Positions 1 to 11,652 of a DNA stretch of 64,000 nt are shown here, one piece after another. A model generated the notes under the pieces. The model saw only the letters and a list, made by a program, of their open reading frames with translations. It did no database searches and had not been told where the DNA came from. The stretch comes from Vanrija pseudolonga (Eukaryota; Basidiomycota; Tremellomycetes; Trichosporonales; Trichosporonaceae). A program made the translations under genes and the position numbers. How positions within the stretch are numbered: position 1 is the stretch's first letter; each line of letters starts with the position of its first letter. The DNA lies in the NCBI RefSeq assembly GCF_020906515.1, contig NC_085851.1, positions 1,550,001-1,614,000 of the forward strand. The letters are read 5' to 3'.

Positions 1-780
1 TGGCCGTGGGACCGGAGGCTCTGACCGCGAGTGGCTATGCTTGGCATGTGATGCGCCGTGTGTCAGGGGTGGCAGCGGCGGCAGCGGGCGGTGGGCGACG
101 GACATGGAGCGCTGCGGTGGAACGGGCAGCGCTCGTGGCACGCGTGGCCCGCGTGGGCCAGCCACCCGTGGTGGCGACTCGACCATGGGCAGCGGGGCAA
201 AGGCCTTGAGCGGAGGCGTGATGGGGGATTGGGGAAACGAGCTGCGCCGACTCAAAGCTGTGCGGGGGTTAGCAAACAATAGAAGTGAAAGTGTGGCGAC
301 GACGACCAAACAAGGCGGCGGCGGATCCGCCCGGTTCTAGCAGCAGGCGGGAAGATCAAGAAGCACCACTAGGGAGAATGCACGCAGGAAATCCTACTCA
401 CAGCGATGGACGAGCGAGGCCTGAGAGCGCTTGCGAATGTTGAGAGGCGGCGTGAGGTGGACATTGTCGGTTGGCGGCACATACTGGATGGCGCGGAAGA
501 ACGAGTCACGGATGGCGACGCACGACTCGGTGTCGCTGAAGGCGTCGAAGCCGTCGGGGTCGACGTCGCTGTCGTCGGCCATGGGGAGGGACGAGGTGAT
601 AGAGATGACCCGCCCCGGGCGGCCACGCAGGTGGCTGTACCTGTAGCTGTAGCGAGAGCCAGGCGTCCAGTCGTCCTCAGCCATGATGAGGTTGAGGGCG
701 TTGAGGAGGTGTGGGCCAGAGCTGACGGGCGGGTGGGAGTCGGTCGCCGGCTTGATGAGCTGCGGGATGCTATCGGTCAT
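1..780 (-). CDS. Proline-rich hypothetical protein, 3' part beyond window
   Basis: Two exons are visible: 780-402 and 257 to the window edge. The start ATG at 780 follows a CGACACC context. The intron has a GTGAGT donor at 401, a GCTAAC branch point and a CACAG acceptor at 258, and the phase-1 join reads HRSLSRRSSFPQ. About 212 residues are seen. Residues 1-126 contain an acidic stretch (ADDSDVDPDGFDAFSD) and a better-ordered segment (CVAIRDSFFRAIQYVPPTD). After that the chain is rich in Pro, Arg and Ser with several PPLPP-like motifs that could bind SH3 or WW domains. I recognise no family and give no function. The intron of about 144 bases is long for this window. The gene is divergent from USO1 across about 1.5 kb. 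Confidence 0.6.
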
Positions 781-2327
781 GGTGTCGAGTGGGCCAAGCC
801 CAGGACTGGAGGTGGTGTACTCTGTGGTTGGTGGAAGGGGACGGAGAGAGAGGAACGTAATGGATGGAGAGAAAGGAGAGGGGGACAACAACTCAAGTCG
901 TTGATATCCCAAAGAGGTGACTGCTGGGAGGAGGCCCGCCTGTTGTCGTCGGTCTGGGAGCAGGTCAAGCGCATATGTGCATGAGAACAAGAGCCACCTT
1001 GGTGCGGTGTGTGTGAGGCGAGGCGGGGCGAGCGGCCTGTTGCCCGCCAGGCGGCATGCAGAGCCCAGCTCTCCCCTTGCTCGCCGCGCCATCCTCATTG
1101 AGCAGCCGCTACGACTGCGGTAGTATCAGCGCCAAGTGGTGTGCGCCGGCGTCGTCACAACGTTGCGGTCGCTATTGTGGCCCTTTGTCACGATTCAATT
1201 GTAAGTGACAAAGAGTCGAGGTCAAGATCAAACCCTAAGAGATCGGCGGGGAGACATGGGCAGCTCAAGCGAGCAGTGTCGGTGCCTCGCACCGCGCCAC
1301 AATGGGTCAGTTTATTCCGAACAAGGGCTGTCACTGCTTGTCAGAGGACGAAGAAGCTGCACTCCTTCACAAGAAGGTTCTACGGGCGGCGGAGGCGCGG
1401 CCCGTGGCGCCGAGTCGCTAGACGCTTGGGCCACTCCTTGCCGCCGCCTCTGCACATGCAGAGTCGTTTCCGCACCGTTTCAGCCTGCCGCGCGCCCACC
1501 ACGCTGAAGCCGCATGCCGGGCCGTAACGCACAACGCCACGGCCGAGCAAGCGCACGTACACGCGACCAACGGCTCACCCGTTGGCAGGCCGATGGTCGT
1601 ACCGCTCCGAGCTGGCGACGACAAGCGTGCGACGCTACGCGGGCGGGCCTGTGTCAATCTTAAGTGTATGCGTATTGCGTCTTGTCCTCGAGCCAAGGTT
1701 TGACCAGGCCACGTCATGTGGTGGAGAAGGCCGATATGGGGGGTGAGCTGGGCGAGCGAGCGAGCATGCAGCGAGGCGAGCAGCCGCTGTGCCAAGTGGG
1801 CGCTGCGCTCGGCGCTTCCGAAGCGGACCAGGTCATTGTTCGGTTTGTTCCTGGCAGCGACTGGGCGAGTGGGTGCCGGCACAGTTAAGCCTCGCCGCCA
1901 CCGGTTTTTTGCTTCGCCCGGTGCCAAAGCGCCTCGTTACGTGCTGTGTGCGTATATCTGGCTCTCTCTTGTGCGCACTTTGTCCTGCTGCTTCTGAAAG
2001 GATCTTGTGTGCGGCCATGTTGTGTGGGATACGACGGAGAGGAACAAAGGAGCAAGTTGGCTTTGGGTCGTCATTGTTATGGCCATTTTAGGTGGACGAC
2101 CTGCGGCGGAATCAAATCCACGCCAGTGCCACGTGTTTGAGAAGCAAATCACTCGCGCGGGCATGAGGTGCAACTCCGTGTGCCTGCGTCCCGTCCGGGT
2201 GGGTGAGGGCGTGTCAGTCGCGACCACGGTCCATTCAGTCGTCGTCGCGGCGCGTTCATCACACAACCTTCTCATCACTCTTGGCCTTAGCCATACCCCC
2301 CACACCCATAACCACTCTTTCGCCAAC
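781..2327. other. Divergent intergenic region
   Basis: This holds the promoters of the proline-rich gene (leftward) and USO1 (rightward). The last 60 bases before the USO1 ATG are C/T/A-rich, as expected of a leader. Open frames inside it are Arg/Ser/Gly-rich, lack good splice signals and look like chance GC-rich frames. I see no tRNA or repeat. Confidence 0.5.
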
Positions 2328-5300
2328 ATGTCCATGTTCGGCGCAAGGTTCTCGTCGGCAGTCACCGCGCTGCGCGGCGAGCTGAGCGCGGCGCCCCAGA
2401 CTGCAAACGAGACCATCACAAAGCTCGTCGACAAGATCCAGACGAGCCCGTCCGTCGACGACCGCCGCACCGCCGTGCTCGGTCTCAAGGGCCTCAGCAG
2501 GGACTGGAAGGTCGAGGTCGGCCGCGAGGCGCTCCCGTCGCTCATCGCCGTGCTCGTGCACGACTCGCCGCACGACGTCGACATCGCCAAGGCCGTGCTC
2601 GAGACGCTCATGTCGCTGTGCGAGACGGCTGAAAAGGTACGCCCAGCCACCTCCGTCATTGTGCTGACCACTGCCAGCCGGCCAAGGATGACGTTGGACT
2701 GCTGCACACGGACCAGTTCTTGGAGACGCCAGAGCCGTTCCACGCCGTGCTCCAGCTCCTCTCGGTCTCGCCGGCCTTCTTCCCCCGCTTCTATGCGCTC
2801 CAGTTCCTCCAGCAGCTGCTCACCGCCCGCGCCACACTCGCGCAGTCTTATGTCCTCTCTGCTCCGCCCCCGGGCGTCGATGGCGTCCTTACTGTGCTCG
2901 ACCCCAAGGCCCCCGCACCCGGCCAGCAGCCTGGAGAGCGCAACATCATGGGTGGAGGCGCAGGCGAGATGCTCCGCAACGAGGCGCTGCTCCTCCTCCC
3001 GACCATGCTCGCTGGAAACGCCGATCTGCAGAAGATTGTCGCGTTCTCTGGAGCGTTTGAGAAGACGCTTGATATCATCAACGCCGAGGATGGTATTGAG
3101 GGCGGTATCGTTGTCCAGGACTCGCTGGCCGTGATCGGACAGCTGCTGCGCTTCAACGTCTCTAACCAGGTAAGCTGCCGTGCTCTCTCCGAGGACTCCA
3201 GCTCACACCTCAGAACCTCTTCCGCGAGCTCTCCCTCATTCCCTCGCTCCCGCCCATCCTCCACTTCCCCACTCCGCTCGCGCCAGATGCCCAGGCGCCC
3301 GACGCATTCGCCCTTCAGGACTGGCCCGAGCAGAAGCTCTACAACGCTGGTCTCGTGCTCGGCTTGATACGCACTCTTGTCGGTGGCCCCGGCGGCGGTA
3401 ACCAGAGCGCGATGGCCAACGGCGGTGTCACTCGCAGCCTGCTGGAGCTATCGCTCGCGTCCAACGCGCCGAACGGACTCAAGTGCCAGGCGCTCAACAC
3501 GCTCACGCCCATCATGCTGTCGTCGGTTGCCAACCAGGCGCTGTTGTCGACCCTCATGATATCGGCGCTCGTGCCGGTCCACGCTGATGAGGAGCACCCC
3601 AACGGTGGCTTCATCCGTCTGCCACCCAAGCCGGCCGTTGTTCAGCTCGTGTCCACGGTCATCGAGGGCGACCCTAGCGCCGGTCGTCGTGGCCTCCGCG
3701 GTCGTGCTGCGGGCGTCAACATGTTTGAGGTGAGTTGAATTGCCCCCTGCAAACAGCTCACGTCCAGGCATACGTCTCTGGCAACGACGACGCGCGGATA
3801 GGCATCATCTCCTCCATGATCGCCCCTCCCCAGGACAACCCCAACGCCAACTACCCCGACGACCCTCAGTCCGCCGGCTCGATCATCCTCTCGGGCCTGC
3901 TGGACCTCCACACCAGCGACGGCCACTTTGACCCATACCGCCCTCTGTTCTCCTGTCTCCTCCTTTCCCACTTGCTGCGCAACTCTGAGCACGCCAAGAA
4001 GCTGGCGCGCGACGTGTCGTTCCCCAGCGGTGACGGCGACGAGGACAGCGACGACAGGGTCTCGCTCGTTCAGCTTGTCGTTGGTAACCTCATCATGGCT
4101 TCGCGCGCCCAGGAGGATGCTGCCAACCGCCAAGCCAAGGGCGACGCTGGCAGTGCTTCAGAGGAGGAAGACTGGACACGTGTCATGGTTGGCTACCTCG
4201 TCCTCCTCTGCTCCTGGCTCTGGGACAGCCCCAAGACTGTCAAGGAGTTCTTGAGTGAGAGTGGAAATCTCCAGGTGGTGGGTGACGCGTCGTCTACCTC
4301 TGCTAACCCACACAGCTTATTGTCCCTATCACCCAGCCGACCGGCATCGACCCCCTTGTCCAGGGCCTCTGCGCCTTCCTGCTTGGTGTCTGCTACGAGT
4401 TCAACCGCGAGCCTGGAGAGGTTACCCGTGCCACCCTTCACCCCATCCTTCACTCGCGCATCGGCCCTGACCAGTTCGTCTCGCGCATGGCCCGCTTGCG
4501 TGAGGACCCTCGTTTCCGCGCCGTCCAGCCCGACGCGTTCGACACGGAGGGTGAGAATGCCACCGATGCTGCCCAGGTCCAGGACAACGAGGAGGAGGAC
4601 GAGGGCCTCGAGTTGTGGTTTGACTGGGCGTTTGTCGACTTTTGGAAGAACCACTACTGTGAGTGTGGCAGAGTGGCAGCTGCTGACCCGCAGACACCAT
4701 TCAGCGCTCCATTGCCGTTGACCCCGATGCCGTCCGTGGCGCTGTTGTGGACGACAGCGAGCAGGCCGAGATCATCATGTCGCTGCGCTCAAAGCTCAAG
4801 GCGCAGACTGAGGAGGTTGTCAACCTGCAGAACCAGCTGTCGTCTTTGCAGGAGAAGCACGGCAAGGAGGTGAGCTAGATCACCCCCAACGTTGTGTCTC
4901 TAGCTGACAATTTACAGAAGGACCAGCTTGTGTCCGAGATCGACTCCCTGACAGAACAAGTGGCTACTCTCGGCACGTCACTCGACAAGGCCCAGTCTGG
5001 CACGACCTCTCACTCTGCCGAGCTCGACACGTTGAGGTCTGACCTCGCTGCTGCCCGTGAGCAGGTCACGTCGTCGCTCGCCGAGGCCGCTGCCCACGCC
5101 GAGACTCGGCAGCAGCTCGAGGCGACGCGTGGCGAGCTGGACACTGCGCGCGCCGACCTCAAGGCAGTGCAGGCCGAGCATGCGAGCGCGAGCGAGAAGC
5201 TCACCAAGGGCGACTCTGCCGAGCTGGGCAAGTTGAAAGCCCGTGTCAAGGAGCTCGAGGAGGAGCTCGAGGCCGAGAAGAACAAGGAGGGCGACGACAC

Positions 5301-5424
5301 GGAGCACGAGGACCTGCTGGTGCTGCTCGAGGAGCTGAGCCAGAAGCGCAAGCGCGACAAGAAGATTATGCGGGAGAAGGGCCTGGATGTGAGCGACGAC
5401 GAGGATGAGGATGACGACGAGTAG
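2328..5424 (+). CDS. USO1: Vesicle tethering factor Uso1/p115
   Basis: Golgi-associated coiled-coil tether that docks ER-derived COPII vesicles, working with Rab1/Ypt1 and SNAREs on the cytosolic face. Seven exons: 2328-2636, 2678-3169, 3214-3729, 3768-4274, 4316-4658, 4694-4869 and 4918-5424, all in phase, giving 949 residues. That is close to animal p115 (about 960) and far shorter than S. cerevisiae Uso1 (about 1790). Residues 1 to about 730 form the Armadillo-like globular head, with helices such as LVHDSPHDVDIAKAVLETL. Residues about 750-925 are heptad-rich coiled coil, and the protein ends in an acidic tail (DVSDDEDEDDDE), both family hallmarks. The intron at 3730-3767 is only 38 bases. 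The donor at 4275 is weak (GTGGTG); a shift of one codon to GTGGGT at 4278 is equally possible. Confidence 0.9.
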
Positions 5425-5903
5425 GGAGAGTTGGGTGTCTGCATAGATTTGACGACGGGCACGACTAGAGTGAATGCATGGATATGGCTTTGGCAGTGGG
5501 GTTGCGGATCCAGCAAGTGATCAGCGATCGACGTGTTGCGTCATTGGTGTCTTTTTCTGGAACACGGCCAAGAAGATGCCAAAAGTGGCTGCAGCTCGAC
5601 GATCAATGATAACTGACAACAACCACAGACTCAGAGCTGCATGCATGACAAGAATGAGCGCGCACATGCACTGTAGACTGAAGCATGCCTCTACCGGCGC
5701 GATGAGCCCCCAGAGGGGCCACTGCAGCGTTCCAGCGGAAAGCACAAACGAGGCGGGCCAGCCGACCTCCATCCGAACTGCTGCGCACGCTTGAGAGTAA
5801 TGAATGCGCAGTGCCGGCACGGCACATTCGAGACAAACAGAACAGTCCCGCGCGTCGTCTTGCGTCTTGACATCGCCCATTCTCTCCCGCACTCTTCCAG
5901 GCC
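5425..5903. other. Intergenic: USO1 3' end and WW-gene promoter
   Basis: This stretch of 479 bases lies between two genes on the same strand. It should hold the USO1 3' UTR and the next promoter. No clear element is visible; the last 30 bases before the next ATG are pyrimidine-rich. Confidence 0.4.
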
Positions 5904-6772
5904 ATGTCCGCCCCAGTGTCCGCCCCGCCACCGCGCACGCCGCCCCCCGGCGCCGACCCGAACGACCCGCGCATCGCGCACGCGAGCCCCGACCTGCCGG
6001 CGCCGTGGCTCCGTCAGTGGTCGGGCGAGTACACCTGTTTCTACTACGTGGGTGGGGGAAGGGACGGAGTTGGGAGGAGCTGACCCCGCGCAGATCAACC
6101 CCACGACCTCGCCGCCCACCGTGACATGGACCCACCCGACCCTCACAGACACGCACCCGCCCGAGGCGCACGAGACGCAGCTCGACGCCGCGGACAAGGT
6201 GCACCAGTATTACAAGGCGCAGGAGGCCGCCGCGGGGGGTGAGCAGCGCGCACAGGGCGTGGGGCAGCAGTATGCCCCGCCGCCCCAGCCACAGTACCAG
6301 GCCCCGCCTCAGCAGCAGCAGTACGCCCCGCCACCTCAGCAGTACCAGCAGCCGCCGCAGCAGCAGCAGCAACAGCCACAGTACCAGCAGCCCCCTCCCC
6401 AGCAGTACGCGCCCGCGCCCCAGCAACAGCAGCAGCAGTCGAGCGGCCCAGGCCTCGGCAGCACGATGGCCGCGAGCGCCGCCGGCGCCGGCGGCGCCAT
6501 GCTCCTCGGCAACCTCCTCAGTGTAAGCTGCGCCGAGGACGAAGCTGACGACCCAGGGCGTGATGAGCGGCAACCGATACGGCGCAGGCGGCATGTTCGG
6601 CTCGCCGGGCGGATACCCGCCCTTCGGGGGCGTGTATGCCGGTCCTGGGTTCTACGGGCGCCCGCATGGCGGGTGGGGCGGCGGCGGGTTTGGGGGGCAC
6701 CATGGTGGTGGGTTTGGAGGCGGGTTTGGCGGCGGGTTTGGCGGGCACGGAGGGCACCATGGGCGGTGGTGA
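5904..6772 (+). CDS. WW-domain protein with Gln-rich middle and Gly/His tail (Wwm1-like)
   Basis: Three exons (5904-6047, 6094-6522, 6557-6772) encode 262 residues. One WW domain spans about residues 33-66: it starts PAPWLRQW, contains the paired aromatics CFYY and ends VTWTHP, with the second Trp and Pro in place. WW domains bind proline-rich ligands. Residues about 95-165 are Q/P/Y-rich with many QQ runs. A small hydrophobic Ala/Gly stretch (GAGGAMLLGNLLS) follows, and the last 60 residues are Gly/Phe/His repeats. This layout (N-terminal WW, prion-like middle, glycine tail) resembles yeast Wwm1 and its fungal relatives. The exact orthology and function are inferred; the low-complexity parts suggest a condensate-prone or aggregation-linked protein. 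Confidence 0.7.
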
Positions 6773-6915
6773 GGCCGAGAAGGGATGCAAGGCGTGTCTT
6801 GGCTGTGAGCACCATCCATCACTGATGGACTGTGAGGTAGTGAGGTCGTGAGGTAGTGAGTAAGGTGCTCCAACCAACGCCACTTCACTTCTGTCTTCAT
6901 TCGATACAACTCCCT

Positions 6916-7951
6916 TTACAGCTTCCCCTCGGCGGGCAGGTCCTCGGGCAGGTCGGGCGCAGGGAAGTCCTTGACATGGTGGACCTTGTAGCCCCTAAAG
7001 TGGATCTTGCGTCCGACGGCGTCGATCTCAGCGACTTCCTCGGCCGTGAGGTCGGGCAGCTGGTCGATCGCGGCCAGCTTCTTGAGGTTATCCGCCTTTG
7101 CGCTGCCCGAGATGGCGACGTGGCCCTTGGCAATGACCCAGAGCAACAGCACAGTCGCGGGGTCGATGTTGTGCGTCTTGGCGATGCGCTCCAGCACCGG
7201 CTTGAGCGGGCCGCCGGTCGGGTGCCGCAGGAGCGGCGTGAGCGGGCCGTACGCCTCGGTCGCGATGCCGTGCTTCTTCTGCAGGGCGATCAGGCCCTCG
7301 GTGTGCGCGAGGAGGTAGGGGTGGAACTCGCTGGCCGTGGCGTCAGTTATTGCTGCCAAGGCCACACACCTCACTCACAACTGGTTCACGGCGGGGATGA
7401 TCCGCGCCACAGCGACAACCGCCTCAATGTCCTGCGGGCGGTAGTTGCTCACGCCGATGCTGACGCCGGCCAACGTGCCGTCAAACACGAGGTCCTCGAG
7501 CGCGGTCCACAGCGGCGCGATGTGTCCCGCCGCGGCTTCGATGTTGTGGATGAGCAGGAGGTCGGGCTTGGCGCCCAGGCGCTGCAGAGACCCCTCGACC
7601 GACTTGCGCAGCGCGTCGCGGTTGACGCCGTTGGCGTCGGCGATGCCCTCCTTCTCGGACACTGGGGTGTGAGCTGGAACATGCCCATGACGGTAACGGG
7701 GCGTACGCACGCTTCGTCGTCACCCACACCTTGCCCTCGGCGCCCGACTCGCGCACGGCCACCCCCGTCTCCGTCTCGGTACGGTACAGCTGCGCCGTGT
7801 CGATGTGCGTGATGCCGCTCGCGATGGCGAGCTTGGCTGCGTCGATCGACTTCTGGCCGCCGCCCAGGAGGCCGGAGGACGCGTTGCCCCACCCGAGCGC
7901 GGGGATGAGCTTGCCGTCGAGGAGCTTGACTGTGCGGTGGGCGATGGTCAT
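6916..7951 (-). CDS. Aldo/keto reductase
   Basis: NAD(P)H-dependent reductase of carbonyl compounds with a TIM-barrel fold, likely cytosolic. Three exons: 7951-7711, 7661-7379 and 7330-6916; 312 residues, a normal family length. The catalytic tetrad is intact: Asp51 and Tyr56 (HIDTAQLY), Lys80 (WVTTK) and His119 (LLLIHN). The second intron splits the family motif NQFEFHPY, which supports the splice choice. Ser/Lys near IAISGSAKADNL are typical of the cofactor-binding end. The substrate cannot be told; the subfamily resembles fungal glycerol or xylose-type reductases and 2,5-diketogluconate reductases. The gene is divergent from the DUF4396 gene across about 560 bases. Confidence 0.9.
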
Positions 7952-8514
7952 GGCGGGGGAGATGGTGGGGAGAGCAAGGCAGCGCCGCGTGCGCCATGTT
8001 ATATGCATCCTCGCCATGCCCGCTCACCGAGGCCAGACCGACCACGCCATCGCCGTGTATAGTCAGTCGCGGTCAGCACCACGATGGACGGAGCACGCGG
8101 GGTGGTGTCATCGCCGGCTCGCTGATTAATCGGCGCGTTGGCGCCGGGCACGCCGGTCATAGCCGACAAACAGTGCACTCGCTGCACACTGCCAAGTGAG
8201 CTCGCGCGCTGGCAGTTGCGAGGTCGAAACGGGCGTCTTAAACCGCAGCACACAGCACGGTGACCCAGCTCATGTTTCGACAGCATAGCTGTAGGATGCA
8301 TGCCCTACCGCCCATCTCCTCTTCACCAGCGCCGGCCCGCCGGTCGGCCGACTGCCTCAGCCGATGCGGCGAGATAAGCCTGTGCGTCATTTTCGCGCCA
8401 AGCCGCCGACGAGTGCCGACTTTCTTGTGCGCCGCACAACTCGCTCACCAACAACAACTCTGAGATACTTAACACAACGCGACGTAGCGGTTAACAACGT
8501 TCGTCGCCACCGCC
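7952..8514. other. Divergent promoter region
   Basis: Shared upstream region (563 bases) of the reductase and the DUF4396 gene. It is moderately GC-rich. An A/C-rich leader (CAACAACAACTC, about 8449) precedes the right-hand gene. I see no clear TATA box or repeat. Confidence 0.4.
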
Positions 8515-9192
8515 ATGTCTTTAATACGCACCGCTACTGCACCACTACGACCCCGCCTCTTCGCGCTGAGCCTCGGGCTGCGGGGCTTCGCGAGCACGTC
8601 AAGAGCGCAACAAGCCCCAGCCGCAGCTCCCGCCTCTGTCGCTGCCGCCAAACCATGCTGCTCTAAAACCAAGGCAGCAGCAGCAGCACCCACACCAACA
8701 CCCCTCTCACCCCTCACGGCCTCCTTCTGGTCCTCCCGCCCGACGTGGTCCCGCGCCGCAGTCAACACGTTCCGCTGTCTCATCGGCTGCTCGCTCGGCG
8801 ACCTCAGCACGATGTGGTACCTGATGGCATATTACCCCGACATGCCGATGAGCACGTCCATGGGGCTGTCTAGTGGGTGCTTTAATCGTTCTAACTGACG
8901 CACAGTGGCGGCGGGTATCACAACGTCGATCCTGCTCGAGACCACGCTGCTCCACATCGGCAAGGACAAGCTCTCCTGGCCTGCGGCCGCGAAGACTGCC
9001 TTCGGCATGAGCTTCATCTCGATGCTCGCGATGGAGAGCGCCGAGAACGCCGTCACCCTCGCGCTTGCCGACGTGAACATGACCGGCGCTGCGTTCGCTG
9101 GCGTCACGGCCGCCGGGATGCTTGCAGGCTTCCTCACCCCCATGCCGTACAACTACTGGCGGCTGCGGGCGCTCGGCAAGGCGTGTCACTAG
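8515..9192 (+). CDS. DUF4396 membrane protein with mitochondrial-type N-terminus
   Basis: Two exons (8515-8872, 8906-9192) encode 214 residues. The first 30 or so are Arg/Ser/Leu-rich without acids (SLIRTATAPLRPRLFAL) and look like a mitochondrial presequence. A CCSKTK motif near residue 48 may bind metal. The body (CLIGCSLGDLSTMWYLMAYYP, then an E-T-T-L-L-H helix, then AFGMSFISMLAMESAENAV, ending PMPYNYWRLRALGKACH) matches what I know of the DUF4396 family, best known from bacteria. It has several hydrophobic helices carrying Asp, Glu and His inside, suggesting transport or metal handling. Molecular function is unknown. The name rests on my memory of the family pattern. Confidence 0.72.
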
Positions 9193-9258
9193 GTGTCCAT
9201 ATGTACAAACAATGCATTATCATTACTCGGCGCCCTTGGGCTGGACTGGCCCGCACGC

Positions 9259-10402
9259 TTAGTACTTCCCGCTCGCGACCAGATCAGGATGGTGGATCGC
9301 CGCGACGTCGGGGTGCGCGCGCAGGCGCGACTTGAGGAGGTTGTTCCCGTACAGCGAGTGGATCACGTCGTCTGACCCCCGCGCGGCATGTGCCTTGCCC
9401 CGCAGCTCCTCGGGCAGCTCCAGTACGGGGAAGGTCGCGTCCATGCTGGGGTTGAAGAAGATGGGCACGGATATGCGCTCGTTCGGCGCGACGGGCGCAA
9501 GAACGCGGTGTACCGTTGCATTGAGGTATCCGCCCGTCGCGTGCTCGATCATCTCGCCAATGTTGACGACAAACAGCCCCGGAACGGAGGGGTTGATGGC
9601 GTCGACCCACCCGCTGTCCGTCTCGACCTGCAGCCCACCCGCGCCGGGCTGGACCCAGAGGAGCGTGACGCACCCGCCGTCCTTGTGCGGCCCGACGCCG
9701 AGCGTCTCGCTCGCTCCTGCCTCGACACCGGGATACTTGACGATCTTGAGGCGCGTCGTCGGCTCGGCAAAGTGCCGGTCGAAGAAGTCCTCCTCTGCGC
9801 CGAGGGCCAGCGCCCACGCCCGCAGAAGCTTGTGTCCCGCCTCGTTGAGGATCGCGAGCCACTCTGCGACGACGGCCTTCAGCTCTGGCTGCCCCGCCGG
9901 CCAGAGATTGGGCCCGATGAGCCGCGCGTACGGCGGTTGGCTGACCAGCTGTTCAGGGGACAACGGGTCACGCTCCGGCCAGATGTCGATTTGCTCTCGC
10001 CAGTCGACCTGGCCGAGGGTACGCTCGTTACCGAGGCGTGTGTACCCGCGAAAGCGAGGACTAGGAGGTGGGTCAGTAAAGTTGAACCCTTGGACAGGTT
10101 GTTCGCGACTCTCGTCGCCGGCACGGGCCGCCGCCCCCGACGCACCTCTTGATGTTCTCAATCTCCAACTTCTCAGCCTCTGGCAACGCGAAAAACGCCC
10201 GCGCAGCACTCAACAGCCGCTCCTCGAGCTCGGGGGACACGCCGGTACCAGTGAGATAGAAGAAGCCGACCTCGTGGGTCGCTTTCAACAAGGCCGTGCG
10301 GAACGTCGCCGCCGTGTCGGGCTTGTCGAGGTCGGTGAGGTCGAGCACGGGGAAGGGGAAGGACGGGGGCGGGGATGCGCTTTTGGCTGGTGTGAGCGTC
10401 AT
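9259..10402 (-). CDS. 2-oxoglutarate/Fe(II)-dependent oxygenase (isopenicillin N synthase-like)
   Basis: Oxygenase of the non-heme iron family that couples 2-oxoglutarate decarboxylation to substrate oxidation. Exons 10402-10146 and 10060-9259 give 352 residues. The N-terminal DIOX_N part includes VGFFYLTG. The iron ligands are His211, Asp213 (VGPHKDGG) and His270 (NATVHRVLAP), with Arg281 (ERISVPIFF) for the 2-oxoglutarate carboxylate. The splice was chosen at CCTCCTAG because it rebuilds the family motif SPRFRGYTRLGNE; a nearby CCAAG acceptor breaks the phase. The substrate is unknown; many fungal members act on small metabolites. The stop lies only 67 bases from that of the convergent DUF4396 gene. 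Confidence 0.9.
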
Positions 10403-11652
10403 TGTGCGTAACGGTCTGGTCTGGCAGTGAGATGTTGTCACGACGAGTCGAGATCGGGTGGTGGTCGGCTGTTGTCGACGAAGTGAGGCGCGCGTCAATG
10501 ACGTGATGGTCGGACTTGGCCGCCGTCTGTCATCATCGAACTGTGATTGTGGCAGCCGCACAAGACACCACTAGCCACGCCGGCCGCACTGCCACAGAAT
10601 TACATTGCTTGTGTCCACAGGCGATGCATAGCCTGCAGAGCAACAACACTACCATGGACGGAGTTGCGCGCAAGCCCGCTCCACTGCTGCACGATAGGCG
10701 AGTGAAGCGCGCACGTACATAAGCTCGCTTACGATGCGGCGCCTCGAAACCTAACCGCCCGCCTCGAGTGGTTTAGCCGCGCCCAGCAACAGCGAATGTT
10801 CAGGCTGCCCTCCTCCTCTAACACTTACATATCGGCGAGCGCGGCGTGCATCTCGCTAACAGGGCTTCTTGGCGTCCCTATCGGCCCCACGCCGACTCGA
10901 TGAGCCGCACCCTCCTCCACCCGATATCTACTAGAGTAGGCCGTACCTCCGCGACCGGATAGCCACACACCACCCCACATGTCCGACGCGTGCCCGATCC
11001 GGCACCGCCAGCCGCGCGTCGGCATTCATTCGTCTCCAACATCGAGCCTAGTGAAATCACGGTGCGCAGTGCTCCGAAGGCACCATGGGGCCCTCGTGCT
11101 CGTCGGTGAGGTCGCCGTCGAGCAGCATGGTCGGCCCCGGGCCGAGGTTGGTTCGTGTGCCCACATCTTGGCGGGGCCTCACGGGGTCGCCGTGCTTGGC
11201 GGCCCTGGAGGGACGCGGCCAACCTGGATAGAATAGACCCGGCCCGACATCCTGATACCCGATGTGCGAGGCGGGCAGGTGTGTGACGAGCGCAGCGGGC
11301 GGCTATGGCAGGTACAGACAGAGCAGGCATCCTCGTGATCGGAGGCCGCTGGCCAGAACGGCGTGCTGCCCGGGGCGGAGATGCCCCGCCTCCCTCCGTC
11401 ATCCTTAATGTGGCGTGTTCGAAGGAACCCAGCTGATGCCTTCCCTGCCATCAGGCAAGGACAGGCTGGGGTAGCAAGCCTCGGATGCATTGATGCCCGG
11501 GGCACAGTGCTCCGCAAGGCGCTTACACTCGTCGTCGGCTCACAGGCATCGGCTTACCGTCGTCGGGAGGAAAACGCCGGGGGTTGTGCGGGGCCTCGTT
11601 CACGACGATAAAAAGCTAGCCGGGAAGTAAGACCCGGCGCCCATCAACCACG
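10403..11652. other. Divergent intergenic region (1.25 kb)
   Basis: This lies between the oxygenase and the Atg22-like gene, with promoters facing both ways. A TATA-like GATAAAAAG sits at 11607-11615, about 40 bases before the right-hand ATG. Arg/Ala/Pro-rich frames here have no splice logic and no recognisable domains. I see no RNA gene or repeat. Confidence 0.45.

Noticed and set aside
780-1098. Upstream extension of the first minus-strand gene
   Set aside because: The region from 781 up encodes Leu/Pro/Ser-rich chance sequence and looks like a 5' leader; the ATG at 780 has the better context.
10073-10145. CCAAG acceptor for the oxygenase intron
   Set aside because: It breaks the reading phase and misses the SPRFRGYTRLG motif; CCTCCTAG at 10061 fits both.
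10878-11402. 174-codon Arg/Pro/Ala frame between the oxygenase and transporter genes
   Set aside because: No splice sites, domain or sensible composition; a GC-rich chance frame.
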